Of a DNA stretch of 64,000 nucleotides, positions 1 to 9,320 are shown piece by piece. The notes below the pieces were generated by a model, which did not search any database, was not told the origin of the DNA, and worked only from the letters and a program-made list of their open reading frames with translations. The translations under genes and the position numbers were made by a program. The first letter of the stretch is position 1. The number at the start of each line of letters is the position of its first letter. Source of the stretch: Oscillospiraceae bacterium (GTDB lineage Bacteria > Bacillota > Clostridia > Oscillospirales > Oscillospiraceae); NCBI GenBank assembly GCA_015068025.1, contig SVLH01000001.1:62001-126000 (forward strand), given 5' to 3'.

Positions 1-1
1 C

Positions 2-1024
2 GTTGCAGATCTGCGGCAGGAGATTCGGCGGGGCAATTCCGGCCTGATCGGCGAAGCTTTGCAGGCGGAGCTTACGAAAAATATTGCCAACGACGAACAG
101 AGCATTCTGTTTTTAAATCGGCGAGGCAGCAGCAGAATGCTGCTTTGCGGCGAATGCGGACATGTTCCCGAATGTCCGCGCTGTAGCGTACCCCTGACCT
201 ATCACTCCGCCAACGAGCGACTGATGTGCCACTACTGCGGCCACTCCGAGCGCACACAGAACGAGTGTCCCGTCTGCGGCGGCATCATGAAGCGCGTTGG
301 CTGTGGTACCCAAAAGGTGGAGGAGGAACTGCGGCAGCTGTTCCCGGAGGCAGGCATCCTGCGTATGGACGCAGATACCGCATCCGGCGGCCACCGTGCA
401 CTACTGGAACGGTTTGAACGCGAGCGCATTCCGATCCTTCTCGGCACCCAGATGGTGGCCAAGGGCCTGGATTTTGAGAATGTGACCCTTGTAGGCGTGC
501 TTTCAGCCGATACGTCTTTGTATGTGGATCATTACCGCGCCGCTGAGCGAACCTTCAACCTGCTGACACAGGTCGTTGGGCGAGCAGGACGCGGCGGCAA
601 GATTGGCCGCGCCGTGATCCAGACCTATACCCCGGAAAACGATGTGATCCAATGCGCAGCCAGTCAGGATTACGCCCGTTTTTACGAAAGCGAGATCCGT
701 ATGCGCCGCCTGCGGCGCTATCCGCCCTTTGCCGACATCTTTACGGTGACTGTATCCGGAACGGAGGAGGGGGCGGTGCTGCGTTCCTCCGTCCTTGTGC
801 GGGAACAGCTCAAGCACCTGTTTCAGGAACAGGAAGCCGAGATCCTCGGTCCCGCTCCTGCCCCCGTGCTGAAACTGAACAACCGCTATCGCTACCGCTG
901 TACACTGGTAGGGAGGAACAACAAGGACACCCGGGACAAGCTTAGCTGGCTGCTGAAAGAATTTGCAAATGACCGCGCAAACCGCGGACAGAATATTTTT
1001 GTAGACTGCAACGTCATGGATTAA
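2..1024 (+). CDS. priA: Primosomal protein N' (replication restart helicase PriA), C-terminal part
   Basis: C-terminal 340 residues of PriA, the 3'-to-5' DNA helicase that reloads the replisome on stalled forks. The frame is open to the left window edge, so the DNA-binding N-terminus and Walker A lie outside; an internal TTG at 59 is not the real start. Visible are the zinc-binding insert with paired cysteines (CGECGHVPECPRC, then CHYCGHSERTQNECPVC), helicase motif V (TQMVAKGLDF) and motif VI (QVVGRAGRG), followed by the C-terminal domain. It heads the order priA-def-fmt-rsmB-rlmN-stp-prkC-rsgA, the same order as in Bacillus subtilis, which supports the call. The gap to def is only about 20 bp, so the genes are probably cotranscribed. 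Confidence 0.96.
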   Translation, partial: VADLRQEIRRGNSGLIGEALQAELTKNIANDEQSILFLNRRGSSRMLLCGECGHVPECPRCSVPLTYHSANERLMCHYCGHSERTQNECPVCGGIMKRVGCGTQKVEEELRQLFPEAGILRMDADTASGGHRALLERFERERIPILLGTQMVAKGLDFENVTLVGVLSADTSLYVDHYRAAERTFNLLTQVVGRAGRGGKIGRAVIQTYTPENDVIQCAASQDYARFYESEIRMRRLRRYPPFADIFTVTVSGTEEGAVLRSSVLVREQLKHLFQEQEAEILGPAPAPVLKLNNRYRYRCTLVGRNNKDTRDKLSWLLKEFANDRANRGQNIFVDCNVMD

Positions 1025-1045
1025 GCAGTCAAGGAGGAAACGATC

Positions 1046-1546
1046 ATGGCATTACGAAAAATCGTGGAACAGGGCGATGAGTGCCTGAACAAGGTATGTC
1101 GTCCCGTTACCGCATTTAACGCCCGTCTGCACGCTCTGCTGGATGACATGGCAGAAACCCTGGCTGATGCCAACGGCGCCGGTCTGGCCGCGCCACAGGT
1201 TGGTGTTCTGCGGCGGATCTGTCTGGTTCTGGACGAAGAAAACGAAGCCTATCTGGAGCTCATTAATCCCGAGATCATCGCCCAGAGCGGGGAACAGACC
1301 GGTCTGGAAGGATGCTTGAGCGTTCCCGGTAAATGGGGTATCGTGACCCGTCCCAATGTGGTGCGCGTCCGCGCACAGGATCGCTACGGTGATTGGTTCG
1401 AGGCAGAGGCCGAGGGACTTGGCGCTCGTGCGTTCTGCCATGAGATTGAACACCTCGACGGACATCTGTACACCGAGCATATCGACCGCTTCCTCACCGA
1501 CGAGGAAGTGATGGAATATTTCCGCGACGCAGAAGAAGAGGAGTGA
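1046..1546 (+). CDS. def: Peptide deformylase
   Basis: 166-residue metal-dependent deformylase that removes the formyl group from nascent N-terminal fMet. All three family motifs are present: GAGLAAPQVG (about 44-53), EGCLSVPG with metal ligand Cys90, and HEIEHLDG with ligands His132 and His136 and catalytic Glu133. The ATG has a good Shine-Dalgarno (AAGGAGG, about 1031-1037). It sits directly upstream of fmt, whose product makes the formyl-Met-tRNA that def later processes, and only 4 bp separate the two genes. A second, shorter deformylase-like gene occurs at 25619. Confidence 0.97.
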   Translation: MALRKIVEQGDECLNKVCRPVTAFNARLHALLDDMAETLADANGAGLAAPQVGVLRRICLVLDEENEAYLELINPEIIAQSGEQTGLEGCLSVPGKWGIVTRPNVVRVRAQDRYGDWFEAEAEGLGARAFCHEIEHLDGHLYTEHIDRFLTDEEVMEYFRDAEEEE

Positions 1547-1550
1547 TTGC

Positions 1551-2465
1551 ATGCGGATCCTGTTTATGGGAACGCCGGACTTCGCCGTTGCATCTTTAAA
1601 GCGGCTCGTAGAGGACGGGCACGACATCTGCGGCGTTATCACCCAGCCCGACAAACCGAAAAATCGCGGACACAAAATGCAGCCAACCCCTGTAAAGGAA
1701 TATGCTTTGACACAGAATCTGGAGGTCTTTCAGCCGCTGAAAGCCCGTGACGGTGAAGCCATGGGCATTGTGGAGCAGCTGAAGCCGGAATTGATCGTGG
1801 TTGCCGCATACGGCAAGATCCTGCCTGAAGATCTGCTGAACTATCCCAAATACGGCTCCATCAATGTCCATTCATCCCTGCTGCCTGCCTATCGCGGCGC
1901 AGCACCCATCAACTGGGCCATCCTGGACGGCCTTGCCGAAACCGGCGTGACCATCATGTATATGGCCAAGGAACTGGATGCCGGTGATATCATTCACCAG
2001 AAATCCACCCCCATCGGTGAGGACGAGGATGCCCTTGCCCTGACGGTGCGGCTGGCAGAGCTTGGTGCAGAAGCGCTCAGTGAAACTGTGGCAGCTCTGG
2101 CTGCCGGTACGGCCACCCGCACGCCGCAGGAACACGAAAAGCACACCTATGCCCCCATGCTCTCCCGCGAGATGTCCGACATCGACTGGAATCGCAGCGC
2201 CCGCGAGATCAACTGTCAGATTCGCGGCTTGATTCCGTGGCCCTGTGCCGCCGCAGAGCTGGCAGGCACCAAATTCAAGATTTATAAAACCACTCTGGGT
2301 GGAAATACTGAAAAAGCACCCGGAACGATCCTTTCCGCCGGAAAGCAGGGGATTGAGGTCGCCTGCGGCGATGGGCGCAGTCTGTATATCACAGAATTGC
2401 AGGCCGAGGGCGGAAAGCGGATGGCTGCGGCCGCATATCTGCTGGGACATCCCATCACCGTTTGA
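1551..2465 (+). CDS. fmt: Methionyl-tRNA formyltransferase
   Basis: 304-residue enzyme that formylates Met-tRNAi with 10-formyl-THF, giving the bacterial initiator tRNA. The N-terminal Rossmann-like catalytic domain starts MRILFMGTPDFA and holds the hallmark segment SLLPAYRGAAPINWAI with the invariant Asn/His surroundings (INVHSSLLP). The C-terminal OB-fold follows from about residue 205. Length is normal (usually 305-315). It is tightly packed between def and the metallopeptidase gene. Confidence 0.97.
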   Translation: MRILFMGTPDFAVASLKRLVEDGHDICGVITQPDKPKNRGHKMQPTPVKEYALTQNLEVFQPLKARDGEAMGIVEQLKPELIVVAAYGKILPEDLLNYPKYGSINVHSSLLPAYRGAAPINWAILDGLAETGVTIMYMAKELDAGDIIHQKSTPIGEDEDALALTVRLAELGAEALSETVAALAAGTATRTPQEHEKHTYAPMLSREMSDIDWNRSAREINCQIRGLIPWPCAAAELAGTKFKIYKTTLGGNTEKAPGTILSAGKQGIEVACGDGRSLYITELQAEGGKRMAAAAYLLGHPITV

Positions 2466-2488
2466 AATCATTTGAATCGAGGAAGACT

Positions 2489-3226
2489 ATGCCTTATTAT
2501 TCCAATGGATACGGCTATGGCGACTTTCTGGCCAATAATATCTATTTTCTGCTGCTGATCCCCGTGATGCTCTTTTCCGCTTGGGCGCAGCTGCAGGTCA
2601 GTGGAAACTTCCGGCGTTACAGCGGCGTCACCAACCGCCGTCGTCTCACCGGTTCACAGGCCGCCGAAGCAGTTTTGAAGGCACACGGCGTGTATGATGT
2701 GGCCATTCGCAGCGTCCGCGGCAACCTGACCGACCACTATGACCCCCGGGACAACACCATCTACCTTTCTGAAGGCGTGTATGGTGCGGCGACCATTGCG
2801 GCAGTGGGTGTTGCCGCCCACGAGGCCGGCCACGCGGTGCAGTACGCCGTGGGATACGGTCCGATCAAACTGCGCAGCCTGATCGTCCCAGCCACGCAGT
2901 TTGGTTCCAAAGCATCGTTCATCCTGCTGCTGGTGGGGCTGCTGATGTACAGCCAGCCGCTGTTTCTGGTGGGAATTCTTCTGTTTTCCCTGACCACTTT
3001 TTTCCAGCTGGTGACCCTTCCGGTGGAGTTTAATGCCTCCCGCCGCGCCATCGAAACCATTGAGGGCCGCCTCCTGCTGGATGAGGATGAACTGACCGGC
3101 GCAAAAAAAGTGCTGCGTGCCGCAGCTATGACCTATGTGGCCGCATTGCTGACCTCTGTGCTGCAGCTTCTGCGCTATGTTCTGATTTTTGCAGGCAGAA
3201 GCAATCGACGGGGAGGACGTGACTGA
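2489..3226 (+). CDS. Membrane zinc metallopeptidase, YugP-like (Zn_peptidase_2)
   Basis: 245-residue membrane protein of the YugP/Zn_peptidase_2 family. The zinc site HEAGH lies at residues 111-115, with a hydrophobic segment at about 18-38 and further membrane segments near 150-180 and 225-240. The physiological substrate is not known for the family. The frame is open to a TTG at 2462 that overlaps the fmt stop, but the ATG at 2489 is preferred because GAGGAAG (2478-2484) is correctly spaced before it. Its 3' end overlaps the start of rsmB (TGATG), so translation is probably coupled. YugP-like genes commonly sit between fmt and rsmB in clostridia. Confidence 0.88.
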   Translation: MPYYSNGYGYGDFLANNIYFLLLIPVMLFSAWAQLQVSGNFRRYSGVTNRRRLTGSQAAEAVLKAHGVYDVAIRSVRGNLTDHYDPRDNTIYLSEGVYGAATIAAVGVAAHEAGHAVQYAVGYGPIKLRSLIVPATQFGSKASFILLLVGLLMYSQPLFLVGILLFSLTTFFQLVTLPVEFNASRRAIETIEGRLLLDEDELTGAKKVLRAAAMTYVAALLTSVLQLLRYVLIFAGRSNRRGGRD

Positions 3227-4551
3227 TGAGCTCTGCCCGTGAATCCGCGCTGCGGGTTTTGATCCACTGCCGCACCAACCAAGCCTGGGCCGATGCTGCG
3301 TTGAAAGCACAGTTGAACCGTGACAGCTTGTCCGGCGCGGACGCCGCGCTTTGCAGCCGCATCGTCTACGGCGTGATGCAGCAGCAGATGTTGCTGGATC
3401 ACTATCTCGCAGCCTATTGTTCTCAAAAACCGGATCATTTACAGCCGCCTCTGCTGGAGATCCTGCGAATGGGCGCGTATCAGATCCTGTTTCTGGACAA
3501 GATCCCGGACAGCGCTGCTGTCAACACCTCCGTGGAACTTGCAAAGCTGCACAAAAGGGGACAGGCTGCCGGTCTGGTCAACGCCGTTCTGCGCAAAGTC
3601 TCCCAAAGCAAAGACGCATTGCCCGCCATTCCCGAGCAAAACGAACTCCAGTATCTTTCCGTTCGATACAGCCATCCCAAATGGCTTGTAAAGCGGCTGC
3701 TGACTTTGCTGGGCAGGGAGGAGGCCGAGGCCTTCCTCGCTTCCGACAACGCTGTGGCTCCCATCACCATCCAGATCAATCCTTTGAAAACAACGGTCGA
3801 GGATTTGACCGCGGAACTGACGGAAGCAGGCATTTCCGTTTCTCCCCACGGCTGGGTGCCGGACTGTCTGGAACTTTCGGAAACCGGCGACCTCACAAAG
3901 CTGTCCGCATTCCGGGAGGGAAAATTCATCGTTCAGGATCCGGCAGCCCGTCTGGTCTCTCTGGTTGCCGGCGTGCAGCCCGGACAGCGCGTGCTGGATG
4001 TGTGTGCCGCACCGGGCGGCAAGTCCTTTAGCTGCGCCTTTGCCATGAGAGATCAGGGCGAGATCATCGCCTGCGATCTGCATGAAAATAAGCTGATCCG
4101 GGTGAAGGAGAGCGCCGCGCGGCTGGATGTACGTTGTGTGCAAACCGCCGCGGCGGACGGCAGAGTATTCCGCCCGGAGTGGGAAGGCACCTTTGATACT
4201 GTCATTGTGGACGCGCCCTGCTCCGGTCTCGGCATCATCCGAAAAAAACCGGATACCCGGTATAAAAAAGCGGATGATCTGTTTACCCTGCCTGTGGTGC
4301 AGTCCGCTATTCTGGAAAACGCGGCGCGCTATGTGCGTCCGGGTGGCGTTTTACTCTATTCCACCTGTACCATCCTGCCGGAGGAAAACGAACAGGTCGT
4401 ACAGGAATTCCTGTCCACACAGCCCGCATTTGAGTTAAGTCCATTTTTGCTGCCGCATCCCATTGGAGAAAGCAACGGCAGCCTGACCCTTTGGCCTCAG
4501 CGCCACAATACCGACGGTTTTTATATCTGCCGCATGACACGGCACCAGTGA
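3226..4551 (+). CDS. rsmB: 16S rRNA (cytosine-967-C5)-methyltransferase RsmB
   Basis: 441-residue SAM-dependent methyltransferase that modifies C967 of 16S rRNA. Residues 1-130 form the NusB-like RNA-binding domain, and the C-terminal Rossmann fold carries the SAM motif LDVCAAPGGKS. Both family cysteines are present: DAPCSGLG (catalytic motif IV region) and YSTCTI (motif VI). Length matches the family (430-450). The start overlaps the preceding stop codon, and rlmN follows after 9 bp, giving two rRNA methyltransferase genes in series. Confidence 0.96.
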   Translation: MSSARESALRVLIHCRTNQAWADAALKAQLNRDSLSGADAALCSRIVYGVMQQQMLLDHYLAAYCSQKPDHLQPPLLEILRMGAYQILFLDKIPDSAAVNTSVELAKLHKRGQAAGLVNAVLRKVSQSKDALPAIPEQNELQYLSVRYSHPKWLVKRLLTLLGREEAEAFLASDNAVAPITIQINPLKTTVEDLTAELTEAGISVSPHGWVPDCLELSETGDLTKLSAFREGKFIVQDPAARLVSLVAGVQPGQRVLDVCAAPGGKSFSCAFAMRDQGEIIACDLHENKLIRVKESAARLDVRCVQTAAADGRVFRPEWEGTFDTVIVDAPCSGLGIIRKKPDTRYKKADDLFTLPVVQSAILENAARYVRPGGVLLYSTCTILPEENEQVVQEFLSTQPAFELSPFLLPHPIGESNGSLTLWPQRHNTDGFYICRMTRHQ

Positions 4552-4560
4552 GAGGTTTTT

Positions 4561-5607
4561 ATGACCGATTTAAAATCCATGACGCAGCAGGAGATCACCG
4601 CGCTGCTGCAAAATATGGGGCAGCCCGCCTTCCGTGGAAAACAGGTGTTCAGCTGGCTGCATAAAGGCGTGCGAAACTTCGAGGAGATGTCCAATCTCCC
4701 CAAGCCCCTGCGGGACAGACTTGCTGCGGAATGCAGCCTGACGCCGCCCACTGTGGCGCGCAAGCAGATCTCCCAGCAGGACGGCACCATCAAATACTTA
4801 TGGGAACTGGCAGACGGAAACTGCATTGAAACTGTTTTGATGCGCTACCATCACGGGAATACTGTTTGTATCTCCTCTCAGGTCGGCTGCCGCATGGGCT
4901 GTGCGTTCTGCGCTTCCACCATCGCGGGTAAGGTTCGCGATCTGACTCCGGCAGAGATGCTGGATCAGGTTCTCTTTACCCAACTGGACTCCGGTTTGAC
5001 CATTTCAAACATCGTATTGATGGGCATCGGAGAACCCACCGACAATCTGGACAATGTTCTGCGGTTTCTGGAGCTGGTCAATCATCCTGACGGACTGAAC
5101 ATCGGTATGCGGCACATTTCTCTGTCCACCTGCGGCATCGTTCCGGGGATCGAGAGGCTGGCCGAACTGGGACTGCAGCTGACCCTTTCCGTGTCCCTCC
5201 ACGCACCGGACAACGAGACCCGCACCCGCATCATGCCCGTAAACCGTGCCTACGATGTGGAATCGCTGTTTTGTGCCTGTCACGAATATTTCCGCAAGAC
5301 CGGCAGACGCATTTCCTTTGAATACGCCATGATCGACGGCGTCAACGATCAGGACTGGCAGGCCGACCTGATCGCCGAAAAACTCAAGGGCATGCCGGGA
5401 CACGTGAATCTTATCCCACTCAACGACGTTGTGGAAAGCCCATTCAAGCCCTCGAAACGCGTTTCCGCGTTTCAAAAACGACTGGAATCTCACGGTATCA
5501 CCGCAACCGTCAGGCGCAGCCTGGGCGGCGATATCGATGCATCCTGCGGACAGCTTCGCCGAAAGGCGATGGAAGCCGCGAAAAAAGGAGTTGATACGAA
5601 CCAATGA
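4561..5607 (+). CDS. rlmN: Dual-specificity rRNA/tRNA m2A methyltransferase RlmN
   Basis: 348-residue radical SAM enzyme that methylates C2 of A2503 in 23S rRNA and A37 of some tRNAs. The 4Fe-4S cluster cysteines are Cys110, Cys114 and Cys117 (CRMGCAFC). Cys329 near the C-terminus (DASCGQLR) is the position of the catalytic methyl-carrying cysteine. The SAM-binding GIGEPTDN motif is intact, so activity is expected. The stop overlaps the start of the downstream phosphatase gene by 4 bp. Confidence 0.97.
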   Translation: MTDLKSMTQQEITALLQNMGQPAFRGKQVFSWLHKGVRNFEEMSNLPKPLRDRLAAECSLTPPTVARKQISQQDGTIKYLWELADGNCIETVLMRYHHGNTVCISSQVGCRMGCAFCASTIAGKVRDLTPAEMLDQVLFTQLDSGLTISNIVLMGIGEPTDNLDNVLRFLELVNHPDGLNIGMRHISLSTCGIVPGIERLAELGLQLTLSVSLHAPDNETRTRIMPVNRAYDVESLFCACHEYFRKTGRRISFEYAMIDGVNDQDWQADLIAEKLKGMPGHVNLIPLNDVVESPFKPSKRVSAFQKRLESHGITATVRRSLGGDIDASCGQLRRKAMEAAKKGVDTNQ

Positions 5608-6341
5608 AAGCATGGGGTATTACCGATATCGGTCTGGTTCGGCGAGAGAATCAGGATTCGTACGCCATCTGTCAGGAAATGCCCTCCGGGCATCTTGTCT
5701 GTGTGGTCTGTGACGGCATGGGCGGCGCCGCCGGCGGCCAGGTGGCCAGCAGCATCGGCGTCGATGTTTACATCTCGGAACTCAAAAAGATCCTGACAGC
5801 GGAAATGAGCCCGGAACAGATCCGGGAGGCATCCTCCTATGTGGTTTCTCTGGCCAACGAAGCCATCCGCTCCGCTGCTGGCGAGCAGGAGGAGTATCAG
5901 AACATGGGCACAACGCTGGTGGCAGCGATCTCCTGCGGAAGCGGAATGGTCGTCAGCAATGTGGGCGACAGCCGCGCCTATCACATAACCCCCAACGGCA
6001 TCACTCGCGTCACGAAAGATCACTCCCTTGTGGAGTCCATGGTGGATCAGGGTACCATTACCGCCGAAGAAGCGCGCCGTCATCCCAACCGCAACCTGAT
6101 CACCCGGGCGTTGAGCCGGGACACCGACGCACAGTGTGACGGATACATCTGCACAATGGATGCAGGAGATTTCCTGCTTCTGTGTACTGACGGACTGGTG
6201 GATACCGTAAGCGATCAGGAGATCCTCTTTGAGGTTGTACATGGTGCAGGCCCGGACGACTGTCTGGACCGCCTGCTGGAAATTTCCAAACAGCACGGAG
6301 CCCCGGATAACGTGACGGCTGTTTTGGTACAAAATTTGTAA
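5604..6341 (+). CDS. prpC: Stp1/PrpC-type serine/threonine protein phosphatase (PP2C family)
   Basis: 245-residue metal-dependent phosphatase that reverses phosphorylation by the adjacent PASTA kinase. PP2C motifs in order: RRENQDSY at the N-terminus, CDGMGGAAGG with the metal-binding Asp, GDSRAY, CTDGLVD and PDNVTAV near the C-terminus. There is no membrane segment, so it is cytoplasmic. It overlaps rlmN by 4 bp and is followed after 15 bp by the kinase; the phosphatase-kinase pair is conserved throughout Firmicutes. Confidence 0.96.
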   Translation: MKAWGITDIGLVRRENQDSYAICQEMPSGHLVCVVCDGMGGAAGGQVASSIGVDVYISELKKILTAEMSPEQIREASSYVVSLANEAIRSAAGEQEEYQNMGTTLVAAISCGSGMVVSNVGDSRAYHITPNGITRVTKDHSLVESMVDQGTITAEEARRHPNRNLITRALSRDTDAQCDGYICTMDAGDFLLLCTDGLVDTVSDQEILFEVVHGAGPDDCLDRLLEISKQHGAPDNVTAVLVQNL

Positions 6342-6356
6342 GAAAGGAGGGAGACC

Positions 6357-8336
6357 ATGGATCAGTATATTGGAAAAATGCTGGACAATCGCTATGAGAT
6401 CCTGGAGCGCATCGGCACAGGCGGCATGGCGGTGGTCTACAAGGCAAAGTGTCATCGGCTGAATCGTCTGGTGGCCATCAAGATCCTGAAGTCCGATCTG
6501 GCGCAGGATGAAGATTTCCGCCGTCGTTTCAATGCGGAATCCCAGGCCGTTGCACAGCTGTCGCATCCAAACATCGTGTCTATCTACGATGTGTCCCGCG
6601 GCGGCGATACCGAGTATATCGTTATGGAACTTATCGATGGTATCACTCTGAAGCAATATATGGAAAAGCGGGGTCAGCTGAACTGGCGGGAATCCCTGCA
6701 CTTTATCTCCCAGATCATGAGAGGTCTGGCCCACGCCCACTCCCGCGGCATCGTCCACCGGGACATTAAGCCGCAGAACATCATGGTTTTGCGGGATGGC
6801 AGCGTGCGTGTTGCCGACTTCGGTATCGCGTGTCTTGAAAACTCCGCGCAGACGCTGACGCAGGAGGCACTCGGCTCCGTGCATTATATTTCTCCCGAAC
6901 AGGCCAGAGGGGATCGCATCGATGCCCGCAGCGACATTTATTCCTCCGGTGTCGTGCTGTATGAGATGCTCACCGGCCGGCTTCCCTTTGAGGGCGACTC
7001 CGCCGTTTCTGTTGCGATCCAGCACTTGAGTTCCATTCCTCTGGCACCCCGTGAGATCAATCCCGACATTCCCGAACAGCTGGAATTGATCTGCATGAAG
7101 GCAATGGCTCCCGATCTGGAAAAGCGGTATTTCTCTGCCGATGACATGACCGTTGATCTGGAGGAGTTCCGCAAAAATCCCGGCGTTCGTCTGGACTTCC
7201 AGTTGGAGGATCTGCGTCCCGAGGAAACAGATGAGCCCACTCGTCCTCTGCGTGCTGCGGCCGATCCGCACGGTGCCAAAAACGCGCCGCAGCGAGAGCG
7301 CCGCCGTGAGCAGGAAGAGGAAGACGAGGACAATGAGCCTCCGCGAAGCACCAGACGACAGACGATCCTGATGATTATCGTGGCTGCTCTGGCTCTGGCC
7401 GTGGCAGGCGTCCTGCTGCACTCCATCATCACCTCCTTTGACAGCGAACCCATCGAGCAGTATATGGTGCCTGATGTCCTGGGTCTTACGATCGAACAGG
7501 CTTATGAACGCGCCGGTGTCAAGGGGATCTTCACCATCGAAGAAGCCGGCAGCGAATTCAACAAAGACGTCCTTCCCGGTCAGATCATCAGACAGGATCC
7601 CTCGGAAGGTGAGTACCGCAAGGGCGACAACCGTGTCATTCGCGTCTGGGTCAGCGCAGGCGAGGATACCGTGCCCATGCCGAATGTGGAGGGAATCACC
7701 CCCGTACAGGCGGAGGTGGAGCTGAAAAAGCTGCTCAACCAGTACAATCTCGTTCTGGAGGCACTGGAGAAGGATAAGCAGTACAGCGATACCATCACTC
7801 CCGGCTATATCGTTTCCACCATCCCGGCAGAGGGCGAGCCTTTGAGAAGGGGCGATACCATCCGTCTCCTGGTCAGCAAGGGCCCCAAGCCCCCCGATAC
7901 CATTGTGGTCCCCCAATTTGTGGGGCAGCAGATCGATATGGTTCTGCCGCAGCTTTCCACATGGAAGCTGGTCTGCGATGAGGAAACTGACATCGAACTG
8001 GTAGACAGTCTGGAACCCGCCGGAAAGATCATCTGGCAGAGCCTTGACGTCATAGCCGAGGTGCCCGAAGGCTCCACCATCCAGTTCCAGGTCAGCACAG
8101 GCAAGCCTCCCAAAATCTCCGAAAGTTATGATCTGCCGCAGGATGGACGGGAATCCGTCTATGTTGAGGTCTATGTAGGAGACGAGGATGAACCCCAATT
8201 TGCCGAAACCGTCGACTGTTCCAAGGAAACTGTCACGGTTACGCTGGACGGCGAGGGCGTACAATTCATTTCCGTCTACTTCGATGGTGAATTGGACGAC
8301 TATTCCTCCCACTTCCTGGACTTTAGTTTGCAGTAA
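6357..8336 (+). CDS. prkC: PASTA-domain Ser/Thr protein kinase (PrkC/Stk type)
   Basis: 659-residue transmembrane kinase. In the family the outside PASTA repeats sense muropeptides or lipid II, and the kinase controls cell-wall metabolism, growth and spore germination. Residues 10-270 are the cytoplasmic Hanks-type kinase: glycine loop (GTGGMAVVYKA), VAIKIL lysine, HRDIKPQN catalytic loop, DFG and an SPEQARG activation segment. An Arg/Glu-rich linker precedes one membrane helix at about 335-357. Three PASTA repeats follow (starting near 370, 440 and 515), then about 80 residues of unassigned C-terminal sequence. The RBS is AAGAAAGGAGG just before the ATG. Confidence 0.96.
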   Translation: MDQYIGKMLDNRYEILERIGTGGMAVVYKAKCHRLNRLVAIKILKSDLAQDEDFRRRFNAESQAVAQLSHPNIVSIYDVSRGGDTEYIVMELIDGITLKQYMEKRGQLNWRESLHFISQIMRGLAHAHSRGIVHRDIKPQNIMVLRDGSVRVADFGIACLENSAQTLTQEALGSVHYISPEQARGDRIDARSDIYSSGVVLYEMLTGRLPFEGDSAVSVAIQHLSSIPLAPREINPDIPEQLELICMKAMAPDLEKRYFSADDMTVDLEEFRKNPGVRLDFQLEDLRPEETDEPTRPLRAAADPHGAKNAPQRERRREQEEEDEDNEPPRSTRRQTILMIIVAALALAVAGVLLHSIITSFDSEPIEQYMVPDVLGLTIEQAYERAGVKGIFTIEEAGSEFNKDVLPGQIIRQDPSEGEYRKGDNRVIRVWVSAGEDTVPMPNVEGITPVQAEVELKKLLNQYNLVLEALEKDKQYSDTITPGYIVSTIPAEGEPLRRGDTIRLLVSKGPKPPDTIVVPQFVGQQIDMVLPQLSTWKLVCDEETDIELVDSLEPAGKIIWQSLDVIAEVPEGSTIQFQVSTGKPPKISESYDLPQDGRESVYVEVYVGDEDEPQFAETVDCSKETVTVTLDGEGVQFISVYFDGELDDYSSHFLDFSLQ

Positions 8337-9227
8337 ATGGGAGAAGGACGAATTCAAAAGGCCCTCAGCGGCTTCTATTATGTGGATACAGGCGCAGAAC
8401 TCCTGACCTGCCGCGCCAGAGGAAAATTCCGCAAGGAAGGGATCTCTCCTCTGGTGGGCGATCGGGTGGAGGTGCGTGAACTGGGAAACGGTGAAGGCTT
8501 TATCGAGCGCATCTGTCCGCGACGCAATGCTTTTACGCGCCCGGCGGTGGCTAACATCGATCAGCTGGTTATCATTGCCTCCGGTGCCATTCCGAAAACA
8601 GACCCGTTTCTGATCGACCGTGTTGCTTCGATTGCGGAATTGAAGGGCTGCGATGTGCTGATCCTGCTGAACAAATGTGATCTGGATCAGGCGGACGAGT
8701 TATATGATATCTACCGTGCGTCCGGCTTCCGTATTTTGCGCGTCAGCGCCGAAACAGGGGAGGGGCTGGAGGAGCTGATCCCCCTGATTTCCGGAAAACT
8801 GTCGGCCTTTACCGGCAATTCCGGCGTGGGAAAATCCAGCATTTTGAATGCGCTGGATCCCGCATTTCAGCTGCAGGTAGGCGAGGTCAGCAATGCCCTG
8901 GGCCGCGGACGGCATACCACCCGCCACGTGGAGTTGTTGCGTCTTGGCTGCGGAGCAGAGATTGTGGATTCTCCCGGTTTTTCCTCCTTTGAAACAGAGG
9001 AGTTGAATCTGGAGCTGAAGCATCGCCTGCCCGAAACCTTCCGGGATTTTGTACCCTATACGGCGGACTGCCGCTTCGTAGGATGCAGCCATACGAAGGA
9101 GAAGGGCTGCGCCGTTCTGGATGCTCTGCGGCAGGGAAGGATCCAAAAAAGCCGTCACGCCAGCTATCTGCGTCTTTTCGAAGAACTGAAGTCCCTGAAA
9201 GACTGGCAGGAACGCCAGAAAACCTGA
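8337..9227 (+). CDS. rsgA: Ribosome small subunit biogenesis GTPase RsgA
   Basis: 296-residue circularly permuted GTPase that checks late 30S maturation. An OB-fold (residues 1-70) is followed by the GTPase motifs in permuted order: G4 (LNKCD, about 106), G1 (GNSGVGKS, about 160) and G3 (DSPGF). The C-terminal zinc site is CRFVGCSHTKEKGC. The ATG follows the prkC stop directly (TAA-ATG), so translation is coupled. A strong terminator 10 bp downstream ends the priA-rsgA operon. Confidence 0.96.
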   Translation: MGEGRIQKALSGFYYVDTGAELLTCRARGKFRKEGISPLVGDRVEVRELGNGEGFIERICPRRNAFTRPAVANIDQLVIIASGAIPKTDPFLIDRVASIAELKGCDVLILLNKCDLDQADELYDIYRASGFRILRVSAETGEGLEELIPLISGKLSAFTGNSGVGKSSILNALDPAFQLQVGEVSNALGRGRHTTRHVELLRLGCGAEIVDSPGFSSFETEELNLELKHRLPETFRDFVPYTADCRFVGCSHTKEKGCAVLDALRQGRIQKSRHASYLRLFEELKSLKDWQERQKT

Positions 9228-9234
9228 AAAACGA

Positions 9235-9266
9235 GAGCCGCCGGTTCATTCCGGCGGCTCTTTTTG
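9235..9266 (+). terminator. Rho-independent terminator after rsgA
   Basis: Perfect 10-bp GC-rich stem (GAGCCGCCGG / CCGGCGGCTC) with a 6-nt loop, followed by TTTTT. It closes the long housekeeping operon. Confidence 0.93.
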
Positions 9267-9320
9267 CACCAACCTCCATTCCGTTGTATATACTGAAACA
9301 GAAGAAAGGAGGTGCAGCAT

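Noticed and set aside
5490-8357. Reverse-strand open frame of 955 codons
   Set aside because: It lies exactly opposite prpC and prkC, has no domain and reflects the codon bias of those GC-rich genes.
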